The notes below the pieces were generated by a model. That model did no database searches. It was not told the origin of the DNA and saw nothing but the letters and a program-made list of their open reading frames with translations. From Phascolarctos cinereus (taxonomy: Eukaryota > Chordata > Mammalia > Diprotodontia > Phascolarctidae), in NCBI RefSeq assembly GCF_002099425.1, contig NW_018344185.1:1994501-2058500 (forward strand): a stretch of 64,000 nucleotides of DNA, written 5' to 3'. Below, piece after piece: positions 1 through 11,564 of this stretch (positions are counted from its first letter, which is position 1; each line of letters starts with the position of its first letter). The position numbers and the translations under genes were made by a program.

Positions 1-1570
1 AGTTCGGTCAGTTTTATCAAAGTGAGATGCAGTTTATGTCAAAATGCAGTTACTCTGGTACCCTCTTTGCTTATTCATCATCTGCGAGACACTCTGAGAA
101 TACAATCCATGCTTTTTTACCAGAGCAGAAAAAATGAAGTGGGACTGCAAGAGGAAGGTGGGAGGCCAAGATCACATAAGGTGACTTTACTTATTCCTAT
201 GACCATGAAAGAATACGAATTTTATAATCTTTATATTCTCCCCTAATTTAAAGATAAAAAGAGAAGATTTAAACAAAAAATAATTCTGTCAAAAATTTTA
301 AGGGCCCCCTCAAAACCCTTTTCATTAAAAACTGTTATACATTGAAATACTTTAATTAATTAAGAAATTTAATTTAATTAAGAAATACTTTCATAAACTT
401 TTAGCAGATCAATTTTAAGTAACTCTGTGTGTATACGTAAAGAAGTGCTGTATGCGCTGGTGTGCTGTACTAGAATTGAAAGTAAATGACAAGGGGAATA
501 GGGAGGCAATATTTTCTAACTATATAAATCACATTTGCCATCACTCTCTACTAAAAACACCCACAAACTGGGGTAGGCTGTGACCATCAACCCCACAATC
601 AGCTCTGATCTTTTCAAGATTTTCCAGCCAACCATCAACAAATGATTAGAGCATCCCTTTTTAAGTAATATCAGTGCACTAATGGTTACAGCTCTATTTT
701 AGCCCAAATCTCAGAAATTAGAAGGAAAAAACTTGTGTTTATGAATAATAGAAAAGAGATACCAGGCCTATTTTGTATTATATACCTTTAGAGAAAAGTA
801 CAAACTTTTGAGCTGAAAGATTGCCTGAGGCCTTTTAAATAAATTTTTCTACTCTCCCAACAAGCCAGAGGTATAATGGTACAACATTTTTTTTCTTTTT
901 GCTCAATTTGCTTTCAAAATATAACACAGGATCTAATTTCTCCCTGAATGCTTGCATGTAGCTCCCAATAACATTGATGAAGGTCATGCATACTCATCAA
1001 AGGCACAAAATATACCTAGGTCTCTAATCTCCAAACCATTTTGCAGATATATATCCAAAAACTCTCTTTCCAACTTTCCATCATGTTTAAAAACATGAAG
1101 GAAATCAAATGACTTACACTGTCACCTCTTCCCTCCCTCCCCCCACACACATTCACCTAATCTATTTGTATGACTTCAGAGGGTAATAAAAGGAATGACT
1201 CTTGATCATGAGCAGTTGAGATCCTAAATATCCCATAGAAACCTAAGTTATTTAAACCTTGTAACTTGTGATGATCTAACTGATTTAGGTATCAGGACCA
1301 TGTATATAAAGCAGGGAGAAAGATTGCCATTGGATTTTAATATGCTGAATTTGTTCAAGATTTTGAGTCCCAAAAGAAAAAGTTCACACACAGTATCAGT
1401 ATCTTGACCAGCACAACTTTATTACCAATTGTCTACTACCTTGGGTCAAAGCTCCCATTGTACTATATGACACTTACAGGGAGCCAGGCATGCTTCCCAT
1501 TATTTCTAGCTATGTAGACATTCACATGACATTATTACTACTGCAGTGCTGTCAAATGAACTCTTCTTTC
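1..1570. other. Non-coding unique DNA, no gene seen
   Basis: AT-rich sequence with no recognisable repeat family. A 74-codon open frame at 22-246 on the plus strand has no recognisable domain and looks like chance. At 351-385 there are two adjacent near-copies of a 17-18 base unit reading 'tttaattaattaagaaa', a tiny tandem duplication. A short C-rich run lies near 1130-1145. Confidence 0.5.
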
Positions 1571-1618
1571 ATAATAATAATAATAATGATAATAATAATA
1601 ATAATAATAATAATAATA
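1571..1618 (+). repeat. (TAA)n microsatellite
   Basis: About sixteen ATA/TAA units with one interruption (TGA). It sits directly at the 3' end of an antisense MIR, a usual birthplace for A-rich microsatellites. Confidence 0.9.
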
Positions 1619-1856
1619 GCTTACTTTATATAGCATTTTAAGACTTGTAAAGTTCTCTACAAATATCATTTCATTTTATACTCACAAAAATCTTGGCAGC
1701 TAAGAAATTTTACTGTTCTCCTTTTGCAAATGAGGAATCTATCAGACAGAGATAAAGTGAATTTCCCAGTTCACAGAGCTAGTAAAGTATTGAGGCAAGA
1801 TTTGAATTAAAGTCATCCTGACTCCAAATGTCATTCTCTATCCACTGTGCTAATAT
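1619..1856 (-). mobile_element. MIR-type SINE, antisense
   Basis: On the plus strand the order is that of an inverted MIR: 'tatagcattttaagacttg', 'atttcattttatactcac', 'aaatgaggaatctatcagac', 'cacagagctagtaaag', then 'tctatccactgtgctaat'. The CORE segment is diverged, which implies an old copy. A tRNA-derived non-autonomous element mobilised by L2. Confidence 0.75.
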
Positions 1857-1904
1857 TTTACAATCCTAAAATGATGGAGCTTAAAGGAAGGAGGATCTTA
1901 GATG

Positions 1905-2110
1905 TCATTCAATGAAAAGAGTCCTAGCTTTGGAGTCAGAGGACCTGGGTTCAACTCTCTGCTATGTAATTTAGGATTTCTATGACCTTGGAGAAGTCAC
2001 TTACTCATTTTTGCATCTCACTTTCCTGATCTATAAAATAAAGTGGAGATAGGTTAAGGAGGAAGGATAGTGACAAGATGACTTCTAAACTCCCTTCTAG
2101 GTTAAGTTTA
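1905..2110 (+). mobile_element. MIR/MIR3-type SINE, sense
   Basis: It contains 'ctttggagtcagaggacc', 'tgggttcaactctctgct', 'gaccttggagaagtcactta' and the MIR3-like end 'gatgacttctaaactcccttc'. The pieces are in consensus order but with many substitutions. Confidence 0.7.
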
Positions 2111-2275
2111 TATGACATCATCTAGTCCAACCTCTAGTTCTCTAAATGAGGAACTAAGATGTAGAAAGTTTAAATGACTTGCCTGAATTCATAAAGATAA
2201 TAAATAGCAGAGCCAGGACTAAATTTATGTTATCTGCCTTGAATCCATCACTTCCTCCCTCTCCCCACTGAACCA
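2111..2275 (-). mobile_element. MIR3-type SINE, antisense
   Basis: The inverted MIR3 order is visible: 'catctagtccaacctctag', 'aaatgaggaactaagatg', 'atgacttgcctgaattc', 'agcagagccaggact'. It abuts the sense MIR to its left, giving a head-to-head pair that could fold back weakly. Confidence 0.65.
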
Positions 2276-2564
2276 TACATGGGAACATCTTATTTTAAGG
2301 ATTATTGAGTAGTATTCATGGTCCCAATCAGACATCCAAACTTTATAGGCTGTAAATTTCTCCAGTGATGGAGAAATGCAATCATGACATTAAGACCAAT
2401 GATTTTTTTTTACCATGAAATTACGAGAATGAGTTTCTAAAGTTTTAATTTTCTTTTAGGTCCAAAGATCCAATGGACTTAGCTCATCTTCCAGACATTC
2501 TGGATGCAGTAGTAGAGTAGATATGAATAAAGCATTGACTGAAAAGCTTTACAAACATCCATTG

Positions 2565-2640
2565 TACTGTCAGTCAGTCATTCAGCAAATAATTGTTAAA
2601 TGACTCTTATGTCCTAGCCACAGGTAATACAATATAAAAT
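2565..2640 (-). mobile_element. L2 LINE 3' end fragment, antisense
   Basis: 'cagtcagtcattcagcaaat' followed by 'ttatgtcctagccacagg' matches the inverted 3' terminus of L2 (the attcaacaa...ctatgtgccaggcactg pattern). Short and diverged. Confidence 0.5.
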
Positions 2641-2684
2641 ATTCACTACATGATAAGGCAAAAGCAATAATAATTATGACAGGA

Positions 2685-2930
2685 AGCCTTATGGTGCAGC
2701 AAATAGAGTGTTTGATCTGGAATCAAGAAGAAGTGATTTTAAATCCTGCCTCAGATACCTACTTAGCTGTGTGACCCTGAATAGGTCACTTAACCTTTCA
2801 CATGTTCAGTTTCCTCTTCTATAAAAGGGTAGTAATAACCCTTCTGGGGTTGTTGTGAGATGATGTATTTGAAGCTCTGCAAATTTTAAAGCATTACATA
2901 AATGTAAGCTATTACTATTATATCACAGTT
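2685..2930 (+). mobile_element. Marsupial tRNA-headed CORE SINE, sense
   Basis: The tRNA-like head ('tggtgcagcaaatagagtg') is followed by 'cctcagatacctacttagct', 'gtgtgaccctgaataggtca', 'cagtttcctcttctataaaa', 'gggttgttgtgagatgatg' and a tail ending 'taagctattactattat'. This is the full domain order of a MIR-like CORE SINE of about 240 bases, so it is nearly complete. Confidence 0.8.
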
Positions 2931-2934
2931 ACTC

Positions 2935-3684
2935 ATAATAAAGCAAATGCAGCAATAATTAAAATATCACAGTATACTAATATAAACCTAGGCAGTAGAC
3001 ACATAACTTATAAAACAATAAGCAGAGAAGCATATTAGTGAGGTATTAGAAACATTTGTAGAAAGAAAACCATAACTGAAGAGATAATTTGCTTCTCAAA
3101 CATCCCAGAAAACTAAAATATAGGTAGCTTGAATAAATGTAGCAGCCAAGGACAGCAAGAGCAACAGAATAAAAGCAAAGAACCCAGTAAGAGATTTCTT
3201 TCTACATACAAGTTGAAGATAATCATGGAGAGGAAGGCCTAGGGCACTATGGACAGGATGGACCTTGTGATACTTTGCCAACTGCTGAATCAATTTTTTT
3301 TTTCTTTTTTGTGAGTGTAAATTACAGAATGGCAGAGCATATGAAAGGAAGGAGTGAAGCAAGAGCATAAAGGGGAGCATGTGATGAACCCTAGTCAAAT
3401 CCAGGGCTAGAAATGAGGGGGATATAACATTTGTAATCTCTATGGAAGAGAAAGGTCTACAGATGCAGGGGTAAAGATTAAAAAGTAAGGGAAAAGGAGG
3501 AGGCTTTATTTTGGTAGTGGGAAAGGGTTTCACTGATCGATGTTCCTTTGAGTGAATAAAAAATGTTTTGTGAAGGGAGATAGGGATCTTGCAGTGGATG
3601 TTGTCTTTGGTGATTTGGTGCTTGAAAAGACCACTTTTCCCTACCTCAGGAGTGGAATGGGTATTAGGGAAGAAGCATTCATAT
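2935..3684. other. Unassigned non-coding DNA
   Basis: No repeat family recognised. A 145-codon open frame on the minus strand (3096-3533) is low in complexity and rich in Leu, Phe and Pro, which is what purine-rich opposite-strand DNA gives by chance. No domain, signal peptide or splice context makes it a gene. Confidence 0.4.
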
Positions 3685-3925
3685 TCTATCTAATATGTGC
3701 CAGGCATTGTGCTAAGTGCTTATAAATATTATTTCATTTGATCTTACAATAACCCTGCAAGATAGGTGCTATTATTACACTCATTTTATAGTCGAGGATA
3801 CTGAGGCAAACAGAAGTTAAGTGACTAACCCAGGGTTACAAAGCTAGTAGGTGTCTGATGGCAGATTTAAACTCAGCTCTTCCTGACTCCAGACCCATTG
3901 TTCTAACCACTATGCAACCAGATGC
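3685..3925 (-). mobile_element. MIR-type SINE, antisense
   Basis: Well-preserved inverted MIR order: 'aatatgtgccaggcattgtg', 'tttcatttgatcttacaata', 'gataggtgctattattacac', 'gaggatactgaggcaaac', 'agttaagtgactaaccca', 'ctcttcctgactccagac'. About 240 bases, so nearly full length. Confidence 0.85.
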
Positions 3926-4199
3926 ACAAGGAGCATTTGATCTCCTAGAGAAACTAGAATTTGTGGGATGTGGGACATGGATCAGTGGAGGAGATTTTGA
4001 GGCAAATAGAGAAGGAAGGTGATAAGAGGACAGTATGGGTCAATGGTGGGCTGCATAATCAGGGATATGGAGGGGTAGGGGTGCATACCATATGACTGGG
4101 CCTCTCTGTCACCTGCAGAAATTGACAATTTTCTAAGAGTTAGGCACAATGGAAAAAGGGAATCTGTAGGGTAAGCTCTATAAGACATTAGCAGGAAGT

Positions 4200-5000
4200 G
4201 CTTAGAGGGAAAAGGACAGAAAAGGTACCAGAATTTTATTCTGTGAAGAATGCAGAGTATAAAGATTGATTAGATAAATATAGGGGTTATGAAACAGAGA
4301 ATAGAGGTCTAGAGAAGACCTAGAGGATGAATAATGAACAAAGTGAAAGATAAATTATATCTGAAAAGGGGGACAAAAAGTGAAATTTAAAATACCAATG
4401 AACATGATTAGTTGGAGGAGAAGAGAGGAAGAAGGAATTTATTTGACTAGCTAAAAAAGGGGGAAAAAAAGAGGAAAAATTAAATAATAAAATATGAGCA
4501 GAAAAGATAAAGGTACTAATAAACAAAACTCCAAAAGGAAAAGGATAACAAATGGGAGGGGATATGAGGGATAAGAGGAACAGAGTAGTGGAAATCATGT
4601 TGTCGTGTTCAGCTATTCAGTCATGTTCAAAAAAGAGCCATCTTAAAAAAAGATTAAGCTAAAGTAACTAAAATGACATAGTACTCTGTTTATATCAGAA
4701 GAGGGAAAAACATAACATGAAAAATCAATATTAGAGACACAGAAGAAAATATAAATCTATAACTTTTGTAGCTTTAAGTGTGAATGGATTAAACAATCCA
4801 ATAAAATGAAAAAGGATGACAGATTAAAAACAATTGCTCTATAAACAAAATAGTAAACTATTAAAGTGTGCTCAGTTGACTGAGTCTATAATAACTTGAT
4901 CATTCTACAGAAGGAATTGCTATAGTAGCATTTTAAAGATATAGATATTTCTAGGTATGAATGAATACAAAATACATTTGCCATGAAAAATATCCTAATT
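4200..5000 (+). mobile_element. Decayed L1 fragment around the start of ORF2
   Basis: The stretch is A-rich on the plus strand, as L1 sense strands are. At about 4770-4807 the frame reads A-L-S-V-N-G-L-N-N-P-I-K, close to the opening of the L1 ORF2 endonuclease domain (T-L-N-V-N-G-L-N-S-P-I-K), and then meets a stop. Nothing downstream keeps a frame, so this is a dead fragment. Its left edge cannot be fixed and the part before 4600 is only inferred from composition. Confidence 0.45.
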
Positions 5001-6895
5001 TGGTCTCACTCCAGTTCAATAAGAATAGTAAATAGACTTGTTCTGTACATGGAAACAAATATTTGATCTGGAAAAGTCATATGTTGGTTATGAGTGAATA
5101 AAGAATGCTCTGTTTTACCAAATAAGAGAATACTATTTGATCATTATTGATAACATTATTAATGTGAATCTTGGTTTTCTGCTATGGCTATTATAAAAAT
5201 AAAATATCTGTCTTGATTAGAAGTTGAAAGCTTATGAATAATAATATCATTAATTGCACCACCCAAAAAAAAATTTTGTACCAAAAGCAAGCCTCTCATT
5301 ACATTAGTAATTACTTTGATTTTTATTTTCATAAGTTACAAACATGAACATTGCAAAGGATTTATATGTATGTATCCATATATCATTGTTTTATTCTGTT
5401 AAAATTTCTTTAAATGTCATAATAAATTCTCAATGTTATTTGAATGAAATATGAACTACAATTCATTTATGGAGAGCATAAGATAAGACTTTTTTTGTTG
5501 TTATAAAAGGGAGAAGGGGGTTATTACATAAAGTTTGGAAACAAATACATTAAGGAATTAATATGTTATCCTTTCCAATAATGTTTGCATTTTAACAGGA
5601 ATAAATGACTTGCTCTAAAGGAAAAAAAAAACATCTAATGATAGCATTCAGGTATTTGATATGTTCAAGGAGATTTACCATAGCACTTCATCAGCTTGTA
5701 ATTTTGTTTTCATAAAAGGCAAATTCTGCTCCAGGAGGTTTGTGATGCTCAACTAGAAAGGGAGCACAAGAAATTATTATGGAAAAATTAATTAAGGAAT
5801 GGGGTATACTGTGATTCATTAATCCCCTAGATCTCTCTGAACACCTTGCATACTCTGTAATCTTAATTTCCTTCTCCCTTTGGACAAAATGAAACTTGCC
5901 ACCAGACAAATGCGACATGCTTGGGCTGTTGTAGCAAAAGTGGCTAGGCCTTGTGGAAAGGGAAGAGGAACCTCAGTCACTTCAAGAATGTTTCTTCTGT
6001 ATTCCAATAGATGCTAGGTGACAAACAGCTAAAATTTTTCTTGGAAACAAGAGCACAGAATTTTTGTTTCTCCTTTCCTTGAAAAGGGAAAAAAAAATAA
6101 TGCAGAATATTAGCATTGGACATAAGAAGTTGTTTATGTATCTCAATTATTAACTCAAAAATAGAACACTCTGTTACCATCAGCAAAGACTATCATTGCA
6201 ATTTAAAAGGTTGCAAACAATCTGCAGTCAAACCACTATGTTTTGGGGATGGTACCACCCACTACTTCAAGCTACAAAGTTTTTGAAAGAGACATTTGGG
6301 ATGGAAAATGTTCTGAAACATAGCAGTTTATCACTGAGGACTGGGGAAAGTTTTTGGAAAGAAAGGGAAGTAAAAACATCTTATATTCCTTTTATGTGTT
6401 TCTCTTACCTCATTCATAAGCTGAATGGGCTCTTTATTTCAGGAAGACACATTTACCTTGAGAAAGAGCTATCTCCAAAATTCTGGTGCACTGTAATGAT
6501 TAACAAAGTTAATATTTATCTCTTTTTTGATTAGCCTTGATTATATGACACATATTCTTTGTCATCAAGGGAAAAGCTATTTTTATACTGTGGCAGGAGA
6601 ACAAGTTGGATTTAATTACTGTCTGTGACATCTGCTTGTTTGAGTCAGATGGGTAGCCCTGAAGATTGCTTATGAGCAATCACGTAGCTCTACATACGCA
6701 GATGGCCAGACTGCTTTGTTTTTCTTCTTTTTTTTCCCCTCCTTCATTTATTTCCTTTCCTACCTTGATTAAATATATTTTCTTTTATAATTAGAAAATA
6801 ACTCACTGAAAAATGACAACAGGAAATGACTGGAGAGATCTAATATGGCTGGAAAGAAAAGTCCCAACAGTGTGGCTTCTACTGTGGTAAATACG
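5001..6895. other. Unique non-coding DNA, candidate conserved segment
   Basis: No repeat family recognised over almost 1.9 kb. The part at 5690-6720 is less simple than its surroundings and contains short palindromic or motif-like words such as 'gattgcttatgagcaatcac' (6664-6683). Open frames of 62-112 codons here overlap on both strands and carry no domain. No gene is called. Confidence 0.4.
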
Positions 6896-6899
6896 ATGT

Positions 6900-7040
6900 T
6901 CAATCAATCAATCAAGTGTCCACTTTGTGTCATATGCCTGACTTTTTTTTTAGCTGCTCATGGTGAGACATATTTAAAAATACTGTTATAGGCCTCATCT
7001 TCAAGGTGTTTATATTATATTTAAGAAGACAAAGCTACAG
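6900..7040 (-). mobile_element. L2 LINE 3' end fragment, antisense
   Basis: It starts 'caatcaatcaatcaagtgtc', followed by 'actttgtgtcatatgcctga' and later 'cctcatcttcaaggtgtt', corresponding to the inverted L2 terminus (caatcaat...ctatgtgccaggca...ccctcaaggagctt). Confidence 0.55.
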
Positions 7041-7194
7041 CACATTTAACATAATAATGTACACACATCCTAATAATTTCTAGGCGTGAACTATGAAAGA
7101 CAGTCATATTTTTATAAGAATTCCAAATGAGTCAAGAGTTGGCCAAATGGATTGACCATCATTCTATAGACGTCAAGTTCATGAAGGCAGAATA

Positions 7195-7345
7195 GTGTTA
7201 AGGGAAAGAAACTTGGACTAGAAAATAATAGAATTAGGCCCCAGAGGCTAAATAGCTTTTACTTACCAACTAACTATGATTTGGAGAATGGAACGTCCTC
7301 TGTAAAGGCTTGCTTTCTTCTCTGTAAATCATTTCCTTGTACTTC
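7195..7345 (+). mobile_element. Possible degenerate MIR, sense
   Basis: Weak resemblance only: 'gaaacttggactagaaa', 'taaatagcttttacttacca' and 'ctttcttctctgtaaatc' are in MIR order. Could be chance. Confidence 0.3.
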
Positions 7346-7429
7346 TAATATTACATAGTTTGGGAGAATAATGTGTACCGAGAAGATACCTACACAAGAT
7401 GTACTTTAGAAAATAAGACAGATGTCATC

Positions 7430-7640
7430 GGGGGGCCTTGGAAACAATATAGTGGGTGTGAAAAAGTATTGGATACCAAGTCAAAGAAGCTGGGTTCTCA
7501 TCCTAGCTCTGGTTCTGACCACCTACATGACTTTTGCCGAAGCCATTCAACCACTCTGGGCCTTGGTTTTTTTATTTGTTACTTTAGAGGCTTGGATTAG
7601 ATGACCTAGAAGTTGCTTTCCACTTGAAAAAAATACGGTT
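7430..7640 (+). mobile_element. MIR3-type SINE, sense
   Basis: Shows 'agctgggttctcatcctag', 'ctctggttctgaccacctac', 'tctgggccttggttttttta', then the MIR3 tail 'cttggattagatgacctaga'. Two overlapping 60-75-codon frames across it are frames through the SINE, not genes. Confidence 0.75.
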
Positions 7641-7679
7641 CTAGCACCTGGAATGTTGCTGCATCCCTCTCATTTGGCA

Positions 7680-7830
7680 GTCAACAACACTAACAACAAT
7701 AACAACAAAAATTATGATATCTAACCTGCAAAACACTTTACATATGCGACCTTGGATGATGCTCACAGGACCCTTGTGCTATTGTTATTTACAATATTTA
7801 CTCCAAAGTATCGTTTTGTGTACGCACAAT
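7680..7830 (-). mobile_element. MIR 3' fragment, antisense
   Basis: 'aaaacactttacatatgcga', then 'gatgctcacaggacccttgt' and 'gctattgttatttacaatat', the inverted MIR 3' half. The AAC/CAA-rich run in front (7685-7710) is the tail side. Confidence 0.5.
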
Positions 7831-9130
7831 TTACGTATTCCTTGGGGTGCTTGAATTTTAACATGATAGATTTTTCACTTATTGAAGAAAGGATCCTAAT
7901 CTAACTTTCAGAAGTCAAGATGGGCTATAAAACATCAGAAGTAAACTAATTATGTTAATGTTATAAAGAAAGTGATTTATTCCAGTCTAAAGAACAAGCA
8001 TTGTTCAGTGTGGATGGAGATGCAGGAAGATGAGAGGGACCTGCGGAAGTATATCAGCCTCGGTATAAAAAGCTACCTTTATTCAGATAACTAATTTAAT
8101 ACAAATAACCATCCTGTTTTGGACTATTGAGGCAAATCCTTGTATTTGCCATATTTCACTTTAAGCTCTACTCTTTGGGGATTGGCTGGGCCACTGCAAG
8201 AGGCTGTGCTCTTGAATATATTCGCCTAAAAAGTTCCTGGAGAGATAACCATACTCCCGGCTTGAGGTATTTCACAGCTTCCTGAGTGATAAAATGGTCC
8301 ATTCCCACAGGATAGCTAATAACAAAAGTGGCTTCCCACATAGCTTAGAGATTAATAATGGGCCTTGGGTAGATTTATGGCCCACGTTATTATACTCTGA
8401 CAATATGTAGGTGTCACTTAATTCCCTTCCCCTTTCCCTAATAGACTGACAGTCACTTGGGCCCCAGGGAGCTTCTGGAGAAAAGTCACTTTCCAAATAA
8501 ACTAACTGGGTCAGGAAGAGATAGGAGGTGTCTGTTCTCTTTTTGACCTATTGTTCACTGCTGCTGTGGAACTGTGGAAAACAAGTCCAATAACACGTAG
8601 TTCTTTCTTTCCTTACAATTGCCGATAAATAGCAAGAATCACCCAGGGGGGAATACAGGTTTCACAGTAACCCAGCGGTCAGTACAATCCTCAGACTTTT
8701 CTCCACACTCCTGTGGCAACTGCTATATCATGGTAATCTATTTATGTTCTGTGTGTATTGGTCTCCCCAAAAGGGCCCATGTAGAAGAGGAAAATGCAGT
8801 TGTTTCTGAAGTATGATTTGAGAGGCAATTAAAGGCTTACCTGCCCCCAAATATCTCCCTTGTTGACTTACCCAAGATTCCTAGAAGTAGCACCAACCTG
8901 AAGAACCTTTAACTAGTTTAGAGCCATAATGTTTCAATTCTTATGAGAACACAATGTCCCATGATTTGTAACAAAATAACATCACTAAAAAAAATTGTCA
9001 TTTTAAAGATGAAACGAGGCAAGAAGCAGCTTGGGATCATTAAAATTGCTATGAAGTTTCTTAAACCTGATATAATCCCATCTCATCCTCCTGTTGATTC
9101 TAAGATTAACTCTTCATCTATCTGAAATGC
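7831..9130. other. Unique non-coding DNA, no gene seen
   Basis: No repeat or RNA gene recognised over 1.3 kb. Short open frames at 8272-8496 (minus), 8619-8816 (plus) and 8943-9125 (plus) have no recognisable domains. Confidence 0.45.
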
Positions 9131-9134
9131 CCAT

Positions 9135-9312
9135 CTAGTGTGTGTGTATACACCCATTAACATGCATAAACATGTATACACACATGCATGGTTGTATATA
9201 TGTGAGCATAGGTACCTGTCTGTGCACGTGCACACATACGTATGTGTGCGTACACATTGTGTGTGTGTGTGTATACATATATGTGTACACACATGTGTAC
9301 TTTGTGTGTGGT
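9135..9312 (+). repeat. Mixed TG/CA/TA simple sequence
   Basis: Purine-pyrimidine alternating DNA made of TGTG, CACA, TATA and GCATG blocks, including a (TG)n run near 9258-9272. It gives overlapping Cys/Thr/His-rich open frames on both strands, which are artefacts of the repeat. Confidence 0.85.
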
Positions 9313-9508
9313 GCTATGCAAAGACCTAGGCTTGACATCCAGAAGACTTGTCTTTGAAAAATAATAGATTGTAACCATGGGCAAGTCATTTAAACTCTCA
9401 GTGTTCTAGTTAATTCTAAGACAAGATTTCAGAAAAGGATGCCAACCAGCACTAGTAAAGGGAGTTTCCTCACAGAGAGCTCCCTACATCAATGAAACAC
9501 AAGTCCTC
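9313..9508 (+). mobile_element. Marsupial CORE-type SINE with 'gggagttccc' tail, sense
   Basis: Contains 'catgggcaagtcatttaaac', then 'ctcagtgttctagttaattc', 'ggatgccaaccagcactagt', 'aaagggagtttcctcacaga' and 'acatcaatgaaacacaagtc'. This is the order of a marsupial SINE also found at 18680, 20240 and 48690 in this window. Confidence 0.7.
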
Positions 9509-9625
9509 TCTCTCTATTTCTGTTTGTCTAACTCTTAGCCTCTCTTTGTCTCTATATGTCTATTGTTCTGTATGTCTCTTAACTCTCTTTCTGTCTGTGT
9601 CTCTGTCTCCATCTATCTTGTTACA
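9509..9625 (+). repeat. CT-rich cryptic simple repeat
   Basis: Degenerate TCTC/TGTCT units continue from the end of the SINE, probably grown from its tail. It gives a Ser/Leu-rich open frame by chance. Confidence 0.8.
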
Positions 9626-9784
9626 GGGGATGGAAGTGAGGGGAACAGTGGAGGTCAGTAGCAGTATTCCTTGCCTCCACCCTCTTGATGGTAGATATCT
9701 TTGTTTCAGCAGTCATGTAGAAGAAACTTAAATTCTAGACTCATTTCCACAGCCCTCCAAGCAGATAAACATCATGGGGATTTG

Positions 9785-9960
9785 GTCATATACAGACAGA
9801 CTGACAAATGAGTGGACAGACAGGCAAGTAAATAGATGAGAGATATGTATAAATGTATATGCATACGTGAAGAATACCTATGTTCTGTATGTACATATAA
9901 CACAAATGAACAGTGCACATATACACATATGTACAGTTATGGTTTATGTGCATGGATTGT
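9785..9960 (+). repeat. Degenerate (GACA)n and TA/CA simple repeat
   Basis: 'acagacagactgacaaatg' and 'gtggacagacaggcaagt' are followed by alternating TATG/CATA DNA. Confidence 0.75.
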
Positions 9961-10104
9961 CTTTCTAATTTCATGTCAAAATCTGGGCAGTATGAATTTT
10001 ATATCCATTTTATATTTACAGTATGGATGATAAAGCTAATCTCTTTTAATAATTTAAGGCTTAGTGTAGAATGGATTGAGGTAAATAGCATTGTAGATTA
10101 TAAC

Positions 10105-10290
10105 TCACAGTATTTATAGTTTTAAGGGATATTAAAGGTCATCTAATTCAACCCTTCTTTTTATAGATGGGGAAACTGGAATAGAGAAAAATTAGTGATT
10201 TGTCTAAAGCCACACAATCATTCAGAGGCAGGTTTAGGACTTTAATTCAAGTCTTCTGACTTTTAGATCTGTCTCCTTTTCAGTGCTTTG
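10105..10290 (-). mobile_element. MIR3-type SINE, antisense
   Basis: 'aaaggtcatctaattcaacc', 'tttatagatggggaaactgg', 'gtctaaagccacacaatcat' and 'gacttttagatctgtctcc' are in inverted MIR3 order. Confidence 0.8.
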
Positions 10291-10659
10291 CAAGGTTTAT
10301 TCATTCAGTAAGTTTTGTAGAAAATAATGCTTTACTTTGATTTCTCTTCATGGTATAGAGGTCACCTGGAGTCCTGGAAATAACATAATATGATATAATA
10401 AGCATAATAAAATATCTCTCCTGTATTCCATTTCCTTATGCAATTTTTCATTAGCAATGCATTGAATTCTATTTATACTCATCATGAACTTCTCCATTGT
10501 CTTTAGGGGTGAACCTCAATTTTAATTATTTGAAGACTGTGGTATCACCTGATGTGCAGCCCTCTCACATTATCAATTTCTGACATTATTAGTCAGAAGT
10601 GTGCTGGTCATGTAGCAAAAGGGAAAGGTAACTAAGGGCTAGCTTGCCATTTCCTTTTT

Positions 10660-11215
10660 TTAAAGGTACTTAATATTTTATTTTTTTCCAATAACATGTA
10701 AAAACAACTTTTAGTATTTGGTTTTTTTTAAATTTTGAATATCAAATTCTCTCCCACCCTTTCTTCCCTCTGCCCTTACTGAGAGAGCAAGAAATTTGAT
10801 ATAGGTTACACATATGTAGTCATACAAAACATATTTCCATATTATTCATGTTGTGGGGAAAAACGCAGTCCAAAAAAAATCCCGCCAAAATAAAGAAAAT
10901 AAAAAATAATGGGCTGTGGTCTGCTTTGATTCAGTCTCCATCAGCTCTTTCTGAAAATGGATAGCATTTTTCATCACAAGTCCTTTGGAATTCTCTTGGA
11001 TCTTTGTATTGCTGAGAAGTTGTTCGTAACTGATCATCATACAAATATAGGTGTTTTGTGCACAATGTTCTCCTGGCCCTGCTCGCCTCACCATGTCTCA
11101 GTTCATGTAAGTCTTTCCAGTTTTCTCCAAAAGCGTCCTGCTCATCATTTCTTGTGGTACAATAGCATTCCATCATAATCATATACCACAACCTGTTCTT
11201 CCCTTCCACAGCTTG
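10660..11215 (-). mobile_element. L1 LINE 3' end, antisense (5'-truncated)
   Basis: The plus strand reads the complement of a marsupial L1 3' region: 'taacatgtaaaaacaacttt', 'aatttgatataggttacac', 'ctccatcagctctttctg', 'tttggaattctcttggatct', 'caatgttctcctggccctgc', 'gttcatgtaagtctttccag', 'aatagcattccatcataatc'. It ends near 11215, so only the last 550 bases or so were inserted. The T-rich left end is the copied poly-A tail. Overlapping frames of 64-92 codons lie in it but none is a host gene. Confidence 0.85.
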
Positions 11216-11564
11216 TTATTTCCACCATGCCAATAGATCCAAAGGAAACATGTTGGATTGACTGCCCATAAAATGTCTATGGGAGGACATGGACAAGAAG
11301 AGGACAAGATAAGAAAACATGGATGGGTTGCAATTTTCATTATTGGAAGGAATACCCACGTGAATGAGATCACAGATCCATTGAGGTAAAGAAGAATGAA
11401 TGTAGACTTTGATTAAAATTCTATTTTAGTGCCTCATCAGTCCATAAAGATGAACCTACCTTCTCCAACTTTATGCTAATGGAGGACAAGCTCTGGAAGA
11501 GATTATCAAGTTTTGTTGTGGTGGTTGTGGTTGTTTGTGTGGTTGTCAAATATAGGCGTGGATA
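11216..11564. other. Unassigned DNA
   Basis: Unique-looking sequence with a GGTT/GTTGT-rich stretch at about 11513-11545. No gene or repeat family recognised. Confidence 0.4.

Noticed and set aside
345-392. Regulatory dyad made of TTAATTAA words
   Set aside because: Better explained as a small tandem duplication in AT-rich DNA.
3096-3533. 145-codon open frame on the minus strand
   Set aside because: Low-complexity Leu/Phe/Pro composition produced by purine-rich opposite-strand DNA; no domain or start context.
9083-9389. Cys/Thr/His-rich small proteins on both strands
   Set aside because: Overlapping frames from alternating TG/CA simple sequence.
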